Source of the DNA: Deinococcus cellulosilyticus NBRC 106333 = KACC 11606
GTDB taxonomy: Bacteria; Deinococcota; Deinococci; Deinococcales; Deinococcaceae
Direction of reading: 5' to 3'
Assembly (NCBI RefSeq): GCF_007990775.1
Contig: NZ_BJXB01000018.1
Location: forward strand, 49,533 to 113,532
Length of the DNA: 64,000 bases
Both the position numbers and the translations under genes were made by a program. This document shows positions 50,818 through 59,441 of the stretch, piece by piece. The notes below the pieces were generated by a model that was not told where the DNA came from, searched no databases, and saw only the letters and a program-made list of their open reading frames with translations. Every line of letters begins with the position of its first letter. The first letter of the stretch is position 1.

Positions 50818-53340
50818 ATGTCCCTGACGGGAAGACTGGTTTTAAAAGGCACAGGTGACGGGGCACTGCCCCCCATGCTGGAACAGTACGTGCAACTGCG
50901 GGACCTGTACGCGGAGTACCTGCTGCTGTTTCAGGTCGGAGACTTCTATGAGGCGTTTGGAGAAGACGCAGAGCGCCTGTCCCGCTTGCTGGGGATCACG
51001 CTCACCCACAAGACCAGCAAGGATTTCGTGACCCCCATGGCAGGCATTCCCATCCGGGCCCTTGATCCCCATGTGGAGAAACTGCTGCATCTGGGGGTCA
51101 AAGTGGCCATTGCAGATCAGCTTGAGGAGCCAGGCAGTGGTCTGGTTCACCGCAATGTGACCCAGCTTTTGACCCCTGGCACCCTCACCGAGGAGAGGCT
51201 TCTCAGCATCGACGAGAACTACCTCGGGGCGGTGGCCACAGGAGACGGGTACGCCCTGGCCCTGCTGGATGTCTCCACCGGAGAATTCAAGTGTGCCCTG
51301 CTGACCTCGCGGGGAGCCCTGTACGATGAACTCTCCAAGCATCGGCCCAAAGAACTGCTGCTTGCCCCTGAACTGAAAGACAATCCTGCCCTTTACGCAG
51401 AGTTCCAGACCCGTTTTCCGATCATGTTCAGCGAGACCAGCTTTGAAATCGCAGAGTGCGAGCAGGCTCTCAGCGGTCAGTTTGGCCGCATTCCCGATCA
51501 TCTGGATGTGGTGGCCCTCAGGCGGGCATGTGGGGCGGCCCTGAAGTACGCCACTTTTGCCCAGCAAGGGCACCTGACCATGGTCACGCGGCTCACCCGG
51601 TTTGATCCGGGGGCACACATGCACCTGCCAGAAAGCACCCTGAATGCGCTGGAGGTCTTCAAACCCAACAGTGCAGGCAGCCTGACCTTGCTGGATGTGC
51701 TCTCAGAAACCCGCACCTCGGGAGGCAAGCGCAGGCTGAGGGCATGGCTCAGGCAACCCCTGCTGGACGAGGTGCTGATTTCAGACCGCTTGCAGGCTGT
51801 TGAGGATCTGGTCAAACAGCCGCTGGCCCGCAACAAGATCCGCAGCCAGCTTTACCGTGCCCATGACCTGGAGCGCCTCTCTGCACGGGTGAGCACCGGA
51901 AGGGCCACCCCCAGAGAAGTCGCTGCACTGGCCCGCACCCTGGAACTTCTGCCCGAACTGCACGATGCCCTCAAAGGTTTTTCAGGCCTGCTGCAGGATC
52001 TCAGAAGCAGGCTCAGTGACCTGCCAGATGCGGTGTCCCTCATCCGTGCTGCACTGGTGGAGGACCCACCGATCAAGCTTTCCGAAGGGGGCCTGATCCG
52101 GGACGGTTTCAATGCAGACCTCGACAACCTCAGGCAGGAGGCCCTCTCAGGCCGCACCTGGATGGCAGACCTGGAGCAGACCGAACGGGTTCGCACAGGG
52201 ATTGGCAACCTGAAGGTCAGTTACAACCAGGTGTTTGGCTACTACCTGGAAGTCACCAGTGCCCACTTCAGCAAGATTCCTGACGACTACCACCAGATTG
52301 CCACACTCAAGGACCGTGCCCGTTTTGTGCGCCCGGACATCCGGGACCGGGAGCGCCAGATTGCCCGTGCAGAAAGCGCAGCCATTGCCCTCGAAGCAGA
52401 AGTCTTCCAGAACCTGCGGGACGAACTGAAAGCCCATGCGGACCATCTTTCCCTGCTGGCTTCGGCCTTCTCGGACCTGGATGTGCTCTGTGCTCTGGCA
52501 GAAGTGGCCTCGCTAAACCACTGGGTTCGCCCCAGGCTTTCCCGGGACCTGCAACTTGTGCAGGCCCGACATCCTGTGGTGGAAAAGAACCTCGGAGAGA
52601 AATTCATTCCCAACGACGCAGCGATGAACCCCTCCCGGCACCTGCTGGTGATCACAGGTCCCAACATGGCAGGGAAAAGCACCTACCTCCGCATGGTTGC
52701 CCTGTGTGCCCTGCTGCACCAGATCGGCTCTTTTGTGCCTGCAGAGTCTGCTTCTCTGCCCCTCTTTGATGCGATTCACACCCGCATTGGGGCCAGCGAT
52801 GACCTTGCAGGCGGGCGCAGCACTTTCATGGTGGAAATGACCGAACTTGCAGGCATCCTGCACACGGCCACCTCCAGAAGCCTGATCATTCTGGATGAGG
52901 TGGGACGCGGAACCTCCACCCTGGATGGACTTGCCATTGCCTGGTCCAGCCTGGAACACCTGCAGTCTCTGGGAGCATACACCCTCTATGCCACCCATTA
53001 TTTCGAGCTGACCCATCTGGAAAGCAAGCTCCCTGGTGTGGTGAATTTGCATGTGGCCGCGCAGGAAGAGGCCGGAGGTCTGGTTTTCTACCACCAGGTG
53101 ATGGAAGGTGCAGCCAGCGAATCCTACGGGGTCAGCGTGGCAAAACTCGCCGGGTTGCCTGCTGGGGTCACTGACCGGGCAGACCGCCTTCTGAGGTCCT
53201 TCCGGGCCAGAGAAAGAGAGCAATACCACGAGGTGCTCAGGCGACTGAGTACAATGGAAGTGAGCAGACTCACCCCCCTGGAAGCCCTGAAAGCCCTGCA
53301 TGACCTCCAGATGATGCTGCACGCAGGAGAGCTGTCATGA
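50818..53340 (+). CDS. mutS: DNA mismatch repair protein MutS
   Basis: Recognises mispairs and, with ATP, recruits MutL. 840 residues. Mismatch-reading FxE-type element in QVGDFYEAFGEDA (about 40), connector and core helices, clamp, and ATPase domain with Walker A GPNMAGKSTYL (about residue 615), Walker B LIILDEVGRGTSTLDGLA and TLYATHYFELTHLE. Overlaps mutL by four bases (ATGA). Confidence 0.96.
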   Translation: MSLTGRLVLKGTGDGALPPMLEQYVQLRDLYAEYLLLFQVGDFYEAFGEDAERLSRLLGITLTHKTSKDFVTPMAGIPIRALDPHVEKLLHLGVKVAIADQLEEPGSGLVHRNVTQLLTPGTLTEERLLSIDENYLGAVATGDGYALALLDVSTGEFKCALLTSRGALYDELSKHRPKELLLAPELKDNPALYAEFQTRFPIMFSETSFEIAECEQALSGQFGRIPDHLDVVALRRACGAALKYATFAQQGHLTMVTRLTRFDPGAHMHLPESTLNALEVFKPNSAGSLTLLDVLSETRTSGGKRRLRAWLRQPLLDEVLISDRLQAVEDLVKQPLARNKIRSQLYRAHDLERLSARVSTGRATPREVAALARTLELLPELHDALKGFSGLLQDLRSRLSDLPDAVSLIRAALVEDPPIKLSEGGLIRDGFNADLDNLRQEALSGRTWMADLEQTERVRTGIGNLKVSYNQVFGYYLEVTSAHFSKIPDDYHQIATLKDRARFVRPDIRDRERQIARAESAAIALEAEVFQNLRDELKAHADHLSLLASAFSDLDVLCALAEVASLNHWVRPRLSRDLQLVQARHPVVEKNLGEKFIPNDAAMNPSRHLLVITGPNMAGKSTYLRMVALCALLHQIGSFVPAESASLPLFDAIHTRIGASDDLAGGRSTFMVEMTELAGILHTATSRSLIILDEVGRGTSTLDGLAIAWSSLEHLQSLGAYTLYATHYFELTHLESKLPGVVNLHVAAQEEAGGLVFYHQVMEGAASESYGVSVAKLAGLPAGVTDRADRLLRSFRAREREQYHEVLRRLSTMEVSRLTPLEALKALHDLQMMLHAGELS

Positions 53341-55019
53341 TTCAGATCCTTCCCGTAGACATCCAGCGCCTCATTGCCGCCGGAGAGGTCATCACCCGAC
53401 CCCTCGATGTGGTGCGTGAACTCATTGACAATGCCCTGGATGCCTCCGCCACCCGCATTGACATTGAACTCTCTGGAGGGGGCCTCACCGCCATTTCGGT
53501 GAAGGACAACGGTTCAGGCATTCCTGCAGAGGAACTGGCAAAAGCACCCCTCAGGCACGCCACCAGCAAGATCCAGAACATGCAGGACGTGCATGCCATC
53601 CGCACGCTGGGTTTTCGTGGAGAGGCCCTGTGGAGCATTGCCTACGCTGGATACCTGCAGATCACCACCCGCCCGCAACACCAGCTGGGAGGGACAGAAC
53701 TGTTTGCTTTTCAGGACCGGGTGAGGGTGGCTCCAACGGCCTGCCCGGCAGGTACCCGTGTCACCGTGATGAAACTCTTTGAAGAGCTTCCAGCCCGCCT
53801 GCGCATCCAGATGCAACCGTCCAGTGAATACCGGGACATCATCATGCTGGTTGGGCGGTACATTCTGCACCACCCGCAGGTCAGTTTCAAATTGGTGCTG
53901 GACGGGGAGCTGAAATTTCAGCATGTCAGCAGCGATCTCATCCATGCGGTTGGCACTGTGTTTGGCCCCCTCAGTGCCAACCGCATGATGAACGTTCAAA
54001 CCCCCATGGTTCAGGGGGTGATTTCCAGACCGGAACTCACCCGCCCGAGGCGCGACCGCATGCACCTCTCTGTGAATGGTAGACCGATTCAGGCAACAAA
54101 TGAACTGGAGAATGCCATTATCTCGGGCTACGGGGAATTCCTACCTGCGAACCAGGCCCCCACCTGCATCCTCAACCTGACCCTCCCTCCGGAAACGCTG
54201 GATGTGAACATCCACCCCACCAAAACCCAGGTGGCGTTCCAGAACCTTTCGGAAGTCCTGGAGGCCCTGAAAACAGCCGTCAGGGATTCGCTTCTGCAGC
54301 ACCCTCTGGCCCAGTCTGCGCCTCTGCCAAAAGTGGTCACTGAGCCTCTGCAGGACAAAAACAGCCTTCCAGACTTCCGCATGATCGGGGTGTACCGGGA
54401 ACTGTACTTCCTCGCAGAATCAGAAGGGGACCTGTGGGTGATTGATGCCCACGCCGCCTTCGAGCGCATCTGGTACGAGAAACTGCAGGTGGCCTTCCGC
54501 AAAGCCGAACCGCTGGAATTGCCAAGTCCTGAGATGGTGCAACTTGGTGCAGAAGCCCTGGGCATCCTGCTGGAAAGGGCCCCCATGTTGATGCAGTGGG
54601 GTTTTCATCTGGAGCCTTTTGGAGCGAATCTGGTGAGGGTCCGTTCCATTCCCCAGACCCTCAGCAAACTGCCGATCCAGAATGCAGTGCAATTGGTGAT
54701 CGATTCTGCCATCTCTGGCAGTGATCCAGAGCGGGATGTGCTGGCAAGGCTGGCATGTCTGCCTTCCCTCAAAGCAGGCCAGATCCGTGCAGACCACGGT
54801 CAGGAACTCATCAACGGCCTGAAAAGCTGCCAGAACCCCTGGGTGTGTCCCCACGGCAGACCCACCACCCTGAGGCTTCCAGAGCGGGACATCGCCCATG
54901 CCTTTGGACGCAGAGGGGTGCGGGACCTGCCCAGAGGACGGGACGCGGAAAAAGCCGAGAGCCAGGAGCCGAGCGACCAGCACGAAGCGGCGCTCAGCGC
55001 GAAACGGGCCGCCCCGTGA
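53337..55019 (+). CDS. mutL: DNA mismatch repair protein MutL (endonuclease type) with repeat-derived tail
   Basis: 560 residues. GHKL ATPase: VVRELIDNALDASATRIDIE, DNGSGIP, RHATSKI, GFRGEALWSIA. C-terminal nuclease motifs: DAHAAFERIWYE (DQHA(X)2E(X)4E with Gln replaced by Ala), ACLPSLKAG, CPHGRPT and FGRR. This fits an organism without MutH. The final 25 or so residues after about 535 (AEKAESQEPSDQHEAALSA, KRAAP) come from a family 2 repeat (54948-55019), beyond the normal end of the protein. Confidence 0.94.
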   Translation: MIQILPVDIQRLIAAGEVITRPLDVVRELIDNALDASATRIDIELSGGGLTAISVKDNGSGIPAEELAKAPLRHATSKIQNMQDVHAIRTLGFRGEALWSIAYAGYLQITTRPQHQLGGTELFAFQDRVRVAPTACPAGTRVTVMKLFEELPARLRIQMQPSSEYRDIIMLVGRYILHHPQVSFKLVLDGELKFQHVSSDLIHAVGTVFGPLSANRMMNVQTPMVQGVISRPELTRPRRDRMHLSVNGRPIQATNELENAIISGYGEFLPANQAPTCILNLTLPPETLDVNIHPTKTQVAFQNLSEVLEALKTAVRDSLLQHPLAQSAPLPKVVTEPLQDKNSLPDFRMIGVYRELYFLAESEGDLWVIDAHAAFERIWYEKLQVAFRKAEPLELPSPEMVQLGAEALGILLERAPMLMQWGFHLEPFGANLVRVRSIPQTLSKLPIQNAVQLVIDSAISGSDPERDVLARLACLPSLKAGQIRADHGQELINGLKSCQNPWVCPHGRPTTLRLPERDIAHAFGRRGVRDLPRGRDAEKAESQEPSDQHEAALSAKRAAP

Positions 55020-55075
55020 GCGCGTAGTCAGAGCAAGAAGGCCGTCTGATAAGCCCGTAGCAGGAGGCAAGAAGC
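54948..55075. repeat. Dispersed repeat, family 2, copy 2 (overlaps mutL 3' end)
   Basis: Two segments in common with 6631-6810: AAAAGCCGAGAGCCAGGAGC-type start, then GAAGCGG, GGGCCGCCCCGTGAGCGCGT and AAGAAGGCCGTCTGATAAGC. About 60-70 percent alike by eye. The first half is translated as the MutL tail. Confidence 0.6.
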
Positions 55076-55368
55076 ATGAGCCGCTTCCCTCAGCCCAAAG
55101 GACTGTCGAGTCCTTTGGGCAAGATTCCATAAAGCAGTCTTTGGGTGTACAGATCGAGATGCAGGGCTTTTCCTGTAAAGATCGGTCCGATCATGTTGAA
55201 CCCTGAAAAAAAGGCTCCCGGGGTTGCCCTGGCATCTCTGGCGTAACCTGAAAATTGGTATTATACCTGTCCTAAACTTTGCATCTTTGGTATTCAATTG
55301 GTATTATGTTTTCATCACAACTGAATGCGCCCATGTCTCTGCTCTTCACCCGCGCAGAAAGGATTTTC
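55020..55368. other. Intergenic region between mutL and chitinase
   Basis: Contains the rest of the family 2 repeat, a perfect 12-bp hairpin GCCCAAAGGACT-GTCG-AGTCCTTTGGGC (55093-55120) without T tract that may end mutSL transcription poorly, and the chitinase control region (55255-55307). No gene. Confidence 0.6.
55255..55307 (+). promoter_or_regulatory. Chitinase promoter with three TTGGTATT operator-like boxes
   Basis: TTGGTATT at 55255, 55287 and 55298 (spacings 32 and 11, i.e. near whole helical turns). The first continues as GGTATTATACC, a palindrome. The second and third overlap a promoter TTGCAT (55279-55284), 17 bases, TATTAT (55302-55307). The word resembles the NagR/DasR-type (GntR/HutC) operator TGGTATAGACCA linked to GlcNAc use. 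Confidence 0.55.
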
Positions 55369-56628
55369 ATGAAAAGAAAGCTGCTCACTGGCATGCTTGC
55401 CCTCACGGTTTCTCTCGCCCAGGCCCAGCAGGCCGAAACCCCTGAAATTCCGGCACCCGAACACATCGTGGTGGCCTATTACCCTTCATGGGGGGTGTAT
55501 GGCAAGAATTACTTTGTGCAGGACATCCCAGCAGACAAGATCACCCACATCAACTACGCCTTTGCCAATGTGAATGCAGAAGGCAAGTGCGTGCTGGGTG
55601 ACCCCTGGGCCGATGTGCAGAACGGCAACCTTGGTGTGGTGGGCGAAGGAGACAAAGCCCTCAAGGGCAACTTTGCTGCAATCAAACAACTGAAAGCAAA
55701 ACACCCCAGCCTCAAAGTGTTGATCTCGGTGGGTGGATGGACCTTCAGCAAATACTTCTCGGTCGCCGCCCGCACCCCGGAAAGCCGCAAAGCCTTCGTG
55801 GACTCCTGCGTGAACATGTTCATCCACGGGCAATACGACGGGGTGGACCCACAGTATGGGCAGGGTGTTTTTGATGGCATCGACATCGACTGGGAATATC
55901 CTGTGGTGATGGGCAACGCTGGAAACATCGTGGACCCCAGCGACAAACAGAACTACACCCTTCTGATGGAGGACTTCCGTGAAGCCCTCAACCGGGCCTC
56001 CCTGCAGACCGGACAGGAATACCAGCTCACCATTGCTGCAAGTGCCAGCCCCACCATTTTGCGTGAGCACATGGAAACCGCCAACCTCGCCAACGTGCTG
56101 GACTTCATCAACCTGATGACTTACGACTATCACGGGTCCTGGGACGCCACCACCAACCACCACAGCTCCCTGTATGCTTCGGACAGAGAGCCCTCTGGCG
56201 ACATCAACAGTGTGGACAACACCGTTCAGACGGTGCTGGATCTGGGTGTGGACCCCAGACAGATCGTGGTGGGCATCCCCTTCTATGGCCGCAGCTACAA
56301 AGAAGTGGAATCTGGAAACAATGGTCTGTACCAGAAAACCACTGGAGGCGGGCCGGGCACCCTGGGTGAAGCAGGCGTCCTGAAATACGCCGATGTCCTC
56401 AAGCTGGAGATGAACCCCAACTACCGCAAGTTCCGCGACCGCCAGACCCGCACCACCTGGCTGTACAGCAAAAAAGACGGCATCTTCGTGGCCTACGACG
56501 ACCCGGACACCATCAAAGACAAGGTGAAATACATCCGTAAACTGGGGCTTGGAGGCGCCATGTTCTGGGAACTCAGCCAGGACGATGGAAGCCTGCTCAA
56601 CGTGCTGGACGCTGGCCTGAATCCTTAA
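55369..56628 (+). CDS. Secreted GH18 chitinase
   Basis: Hydrolyses chitin by the substrate-assisted retaining mechanism. 419 residues. Signal peptide MKRKLLTGMLALTVSLAQA; barrel start HIVVAYYPSWGVYGKNY; catalytic DGIDIDWE at 169-176 (D169, D172, D174, E176); LMTYDYHGSWD and GAMFWELSQDD are other conserved strands. It carries a chitinase insertion domain (GRSYKEVESGNNGLYQ). No carbohydrate-binding module. ATG 55369 has AAAGGA upstream, preferred to in-frame ATGs at 55279-55336. Confidence 0.93.
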   Translation: MKRKLLTGMLALTVSLAQAQQAETPEIPAPEHIVVAYYPSWGVYGKNYFVQDIPADKITHINYAFANVNAEGKCVLGDPWADVQNGNLGVVGEGDKALKGNFAAIKQLKAKHPSLKVLISVGGWTFSKYFSVAARTPESRKAFVDSCVNMFIHGQYDGVDPQYGQGVFDGIDIDWEYPVVMGNAGNIVDPSDKQNYTLLMEDFREALNRASLQTGQEYQLTIAASASPTILREHMETANLANVLDFINLMTYDYHGSWDATTNHHSSLYASDREPSGDINSVDNTVQTVLDLGVDPRQIVVGIPFYGRSYKEVESGNNGLYQKTTGGGPGTLGEAGVLKYADVLKLEMNPNYRKFRDRQTRTTWLYSKKDGIFVAYDDPDTIKDKVKYIRKLGLGGAMFWELSQDDGSLLNVLDAGLNP

Positions 56629-56687
56629 TCCCCCAGTTCTCTCAAACCACCAAAAGCAGGAAAGTCCATCATGTTATCCTGTCCCTG

Positions 56688-57095
56688 ATGATGGACCTTC
56701 CTGCGTATGTTTTTGTCTACGGCACCCTGAAACCCGGTTACCGCAACTACCCTGTGGCCCTGAAAGCTGGACCTCATGATGTGGTGGGTCGGGCCACCTT
56801 GAAGGGGTTCACCATGTTCGGTCTGAGTCCCGAGTTTTACCCTGGCATCACCGAAGGAGATGGGGTGATTGAAGGCGTGGTTCTGAAGTACCACGACATG
56901 GACACCGCCCTTCCCATTCTGGATGAGCTCGAAGAGCTGCACCTGGACCCTCCGGGGTACCGCCGGGATGTGTTAACCGTTCATTTAGAAGACGGAAGCC
57001 TTCTGGACTGCATCGTATACATTTACATCAGACAGTCCAGGCTTCAGCAGGCAGGCATTTATTCCATCCCGACAGGAGTCTGGCAGGAGGACTGA
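56688..57095 (+). CDS. Gamma-glutamylcyclotransferase-like (GGCT/AIG2) protein
   Basis: 135 residues. YVFVYGTLKPGYRNYP (7-22) is the GGCT substrate loop; a catalytic Glu is expected near ILDELEEL and PGYRRDVLTVHLEDG follows. Family enzymes cyclise gamma-glutamyl amines. TATCCT seven bases before ATG 56688 indicates a leaderless transcript; an ATG three bases later is also possible. Next gene follows after one base. Confidence 0.87.
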   Translation: MMDLPAYVFVYGTLKPGYRNYPVALKAGPHDVVGRATLKGFTMFGLSPEFYPGITEGDGVIEGVVLKYHDMDTALPILDELEELHLDPPGYRRDVLTVHLEDGSLLDCIVYIYIRQSRLQQAGIYSIPTGVWQED

Positions 57096-57096
57096 A

Positions 57097-57909
57097 TTGA
57101 AACTCTTGATTGGCACGGGCGGGTACACCAACGATGACTGGCTGGGCCTGATTTACCCTGAGGGCACCAAACAGGGGGATTACCTGGGCATTTACAGCCG
57201 TTACTTCAATGCTGTGGAGGTCAACAGCTCTTTTTACGCCATTCCAGGTGAAAAAGCCTTCGCTGGCATGCTGCGCAAGACCGACGGCAAGACCATGTTC
57301 ACGGTGAAACTGAACAAGGTGTTCACCCATGAGCGCAGTTACACCGAAGATGACGTGCAGCGGATGATCCTCTCTCCCAAGCCCATCCGCGAAGCAGAAA
57401 TGCTGGGGCCTTTTCTGGCCCAGTTTCCTTATTCCTTCAAGCGCACCCCCGAGCACCGCAAGTACCTGCAGCATCTGGTGATGGCTTTTGAAGGGCACCC
57501 TCTGGCCGTGGAATTCCGTCACGCCTCCTGGCTGAAAGAGGAGGTGCTGGAGGCCTTCAAGGAACTGGGCCTCATCTGGGTCAGTGCCGATTATCCCCCG
57601 ATGGAGGGCCTGCCCCCATATCAGGTGCAGGCCAGCTCAAAAACCGTGTACATCCGTCTGCATGGCCGCAACAAGGAAACCTGGTGGGAAGGCCAGAGCG
57701 CCTCTGACCGCCATGATTACAGGTACAACGAAGAGGAAATCCAGGACATCGCAGACCAGATTGCGGCCATCAAAGATGTGGACACGGTTTACCTGTTTTT
57801 CCAGAACACCACCAAGGGGCACGCCCTGTTCAATTACCAGACCCTCAAAGACGCCCTGAAGCAGCATGATCTGGTGGTAGACATTCCCAAAGGGTCCGGG
57901 CTATTCTGA
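57097..57909 (+). CDS. DUF72 family protein
   Basis: 270 residues, TIM-barrel family of unknown function (YecE-like). Conserved start LLIGTGGYTNDDW, YFNAVEVNSSFYAIP, AVEFRHASW and YIRLHGRNKETWW, TVYLFFQNTTKGHALFN. Start TTG 57097 with GGAGG six bases before. One base after the GGCT gene. Confidence 0.9.
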   Translation: MKLLIGTGGYTNDDWLGLIYPEGTKQGDYLGIYSRYFNAVEVNSSFYAIPGEKAFAGMLRKTDGKTMFTVKLNKVFTHERSYTEDDVQRMILSPKPIREAEMLGPFLAQFPYSFKRTPEHRKYLQHLVMAFEGHPLAVEFRHASWLKEEVLEAFKELGLIWVSADYPPMEGLPPYQVQASSKTVYIRLHGRNKETWWEGQSASDRHDYRYNEEEIQDIADQIAAIKDVDTVYLFFQNTTKGHALFNYQTLKDALKQHDLVVDIPKGSGLF

Positions 57910-57913
57910 GCCC
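57902..57913 (+). promoter_or_regulatory. -10 box of leaderless P-loop gene
   Basis: TATTCT (57902-57907) overlaps the DUF72 stop region; six bases, then ATG 57914. Confidence 0.45.
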
Positions 57914-58471
57914 ATGCTGGAACGGTTCAAACACATTCACATTCTGGGCGGGTCCGGATCGGGCACCACCACCCTGGGACGCCACCTCTCAGAAGACTTC
58001 GGGCACTTCCATCTGGACACCGATGATTACTTCTGGGAAAAGACCGACCCGCCCTTCACCACCATCCGACCTGTTCCAGAACGGCTCGTGCAGCTCCGAC
58101 ACAAATTCCAGAGCCATGAGAAATGGATTCTTTCCGGTTCGCTGGTGGGCTGGGGCGATGTTTTGATCCCCGAGTTCGATCTGGTGATCTTCGTGACCCT
58201 CCCCGGACCTGTGCGGATGCAGCGCCTGAAAGCCCGCGAAATTCAGCGCTATGGGGAAGAAGCCCTGCTACCTGGTGGCCACGCCCATGAGGCGCACGAG
58301 AAATTCATGATCTGGGCCAGCCAGTACGACACTGCAGATGAGACCATGCGCAGCCTGAGACTGCACCGCCAGTGGCTCACCCGGTTCACAGTGCCTGTGG
58401 TGCATCTGGAAGGGGAGATGACCTACCAGGAACAGTTGCAGGAAATTGAGAAACAGCTTTCCAGGCGGTAA
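57914..58471 (+). CDS. P-loop NTPase/kinase-like protein with K-to-T Walker A
   Basis: 185 residues resembling small adenylate-kinase-like enzymes: GGSGSGTTTLGRHLS at 12-26 in place of GxxGxGKS/T, where the Lys that contacts phosphate is Thr; HLDTDDYFWEKTDPPF as the substrate side; and RLKAREIQRYGEEALLPGGH with lid arginines. This GSGSGTTTL form occurs in a known but uncharacterised subgroup; whether it binds nucleotide is open. Confidence 0.8.
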   Translation: MLERFKHIHILGGSGSGTTTLGRHLSEDFGHFHLDTDDYFWEKTDPPFTTIRPVPERLVQLRHKFQSHEKWILSGSLVGWGDVLIPEFDLVIFVTLPGPVRMQRLKAREIQRYGEEALLPGGHAHEAHEKFMIWASQYDTADETMRSLRLHRQWLTRFTVPVVHLEGEMTYQEQLQEIEKQLSRR

Positions 58472-58480
58472 AGCAACTCA

Positions 58481-58513
58481 AAAAAGAGAGCCTGCAAAAC
58501 GGGCTCTCTTTTT
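58481..58513. terminator. Bidirectional terminator
   Basis: AAAAAGAGAGCC (58481-58492) / GGCTCTCTTTTT (58502-58513), 9-base loop, between convergent genes. Confidence 0.85.
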
Positions 58514-58535
58514 GATTTTGTTTCAGTGCTTTCCT

Positions 58536-58898
58536 TCAGTACTCTGCTTCAAATGTCCTGCCTGACCCTGAGGTCACGACCAGATGAAAACCAGAAGCTC
58601 TGGGCGTCAGGGTGCAACTTTTCATCTGATCTGGCAGGGCAGGGGGTGCCCCGGCTTTGATCAGACGGGCATCGAAGCAGGAGGAGAGTCCTGTGAGGGA
58701 CACCTTCTGGCTCTCAGCAACAGCGATGGCCTGATACACCTTCATGCCAAAACTTTCCAGCTGGGCAGCTTCAGCGCGGTCTTTGTTGCCCGGTTGAGGG
58801 ACCCACAGTGCATAAAATCCCCCCAGCATCAACAGCACAAAAGCCACCCACACAACAGCAGGTGTTCTGGATGCAGCCTTCCGGGGGGTCAGGTTCAC
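58536..58898 (-). CDS. Small membrane-anchored protein, pilin-like
   Basis: 120 residues: basic N-terminus, one hydrophobic helix (WVAFVLLMLGGFYALWV, 17-33), then an outer part with two cysteines (SSCFDARLI, MKSCTLTP) and SGFHLVVTSGSGRTFEAEY. Layout and paired cysteines recall minor pilins but there is no prepilin cleavage motif GFTLIE. Start GTG 58898 overlaps the coaD stop (GTGA), so it is in the rsmD-coaD operon. Confidence 0.75.
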   Translation of the reverse strand: MNLTPRKAASRTPAVVWVAFVLLMLGGFYALWVPQPGNKDRAEAAQLESFGMKVYQAIAVAESQKVSLTGLSSCFDARLIKAGAPPALPDQMKSCTLTPRASGFHLVVTSGSGRTFEAEY

Positions 58899-59398
58899 TG
58901 GAGATCGGCAAACTTCCTGAACAGGGCCTCTGCACTTGCAGGAGGGACCATCTTGGTGATTTCTTTTGAGCCGTAAGAAGCGATTTCCTTGACCATGCTG
59001 GAACTGACATAAGACCAGCGGGTGGCGGCCATGATGAAGACGGTCTCGACATCCGGGTTCATCTGGCGGTTCAGGTGGGCAATCTGCAACTCGTACTCGT
59101 AATCGGACACGGCCCGGAGGCCACGCAGAATCACGGTGGCTTTTGTTTCACGCATGTAATCCACCAGCAGACCTCCGAACGCTTCCACCCGCACGTTGGG
59201 CAGGTGTTCGGTGGCTTTGCGCAGGATCTCCAGACGCTCCTCAATGGTGAAGAGGTGTTTTGAGACCTTGCGGGGGTTTTGCAACACGGCCAGGGTCACT
59301 TCTGGAAAGAGCTTGCATGCCCTGGAGAGCACATCCATGTGCCCGTTGGTGATGGGATCAAACGACCCCGGGAACACTGCTTTGATAGGCTGGATCAT
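58895..59398 (-). CDS. coaD: Phosphopantetheine adenylyltransferase
   Basis: Fourth step of coenzyme A synthesis. 167 residues from ATG 59398: AVFPGSFDPITNGHMDVL with the nucleotidyltransferase T/HxGH, RGLRAVSDYEYELQIAHLN, and YVSSSMVKEIASYG. The frame extends upstream to 59560 over rsmD but only the inner ATG gives the family start. Follows rsmD by 43 bases, the common rsmD-coaD pair. Confidence 0.95.
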   Translation of the reverse strand: MIQPIKAVFPGSFDPITNGHMDVLSRACKLFPEVTLAVLQNPRKVSKHLFTIEERLEILRKATEHLPNVRVEAFGGLLVDYMRETKATVILRGLRAVSDYEYELQIAHLNRQMNPDVETVFIMAATRWSYVSSSMVKEIASYGSKEITKMVPPASAEALFRKFADLQ

Positions 59399-59441
59399 CT
59401 TGCCCCCATCATAAACACCTCTGGAAATGGTGTAGCAACTT

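Noticed and set aside
50061..50876. 271-residue version of the stress-type gene
   Set aside because: The extension would translate the family 2 repeat and pass the mutS promoter; the ATG at 50573 has a strong ribosome site.
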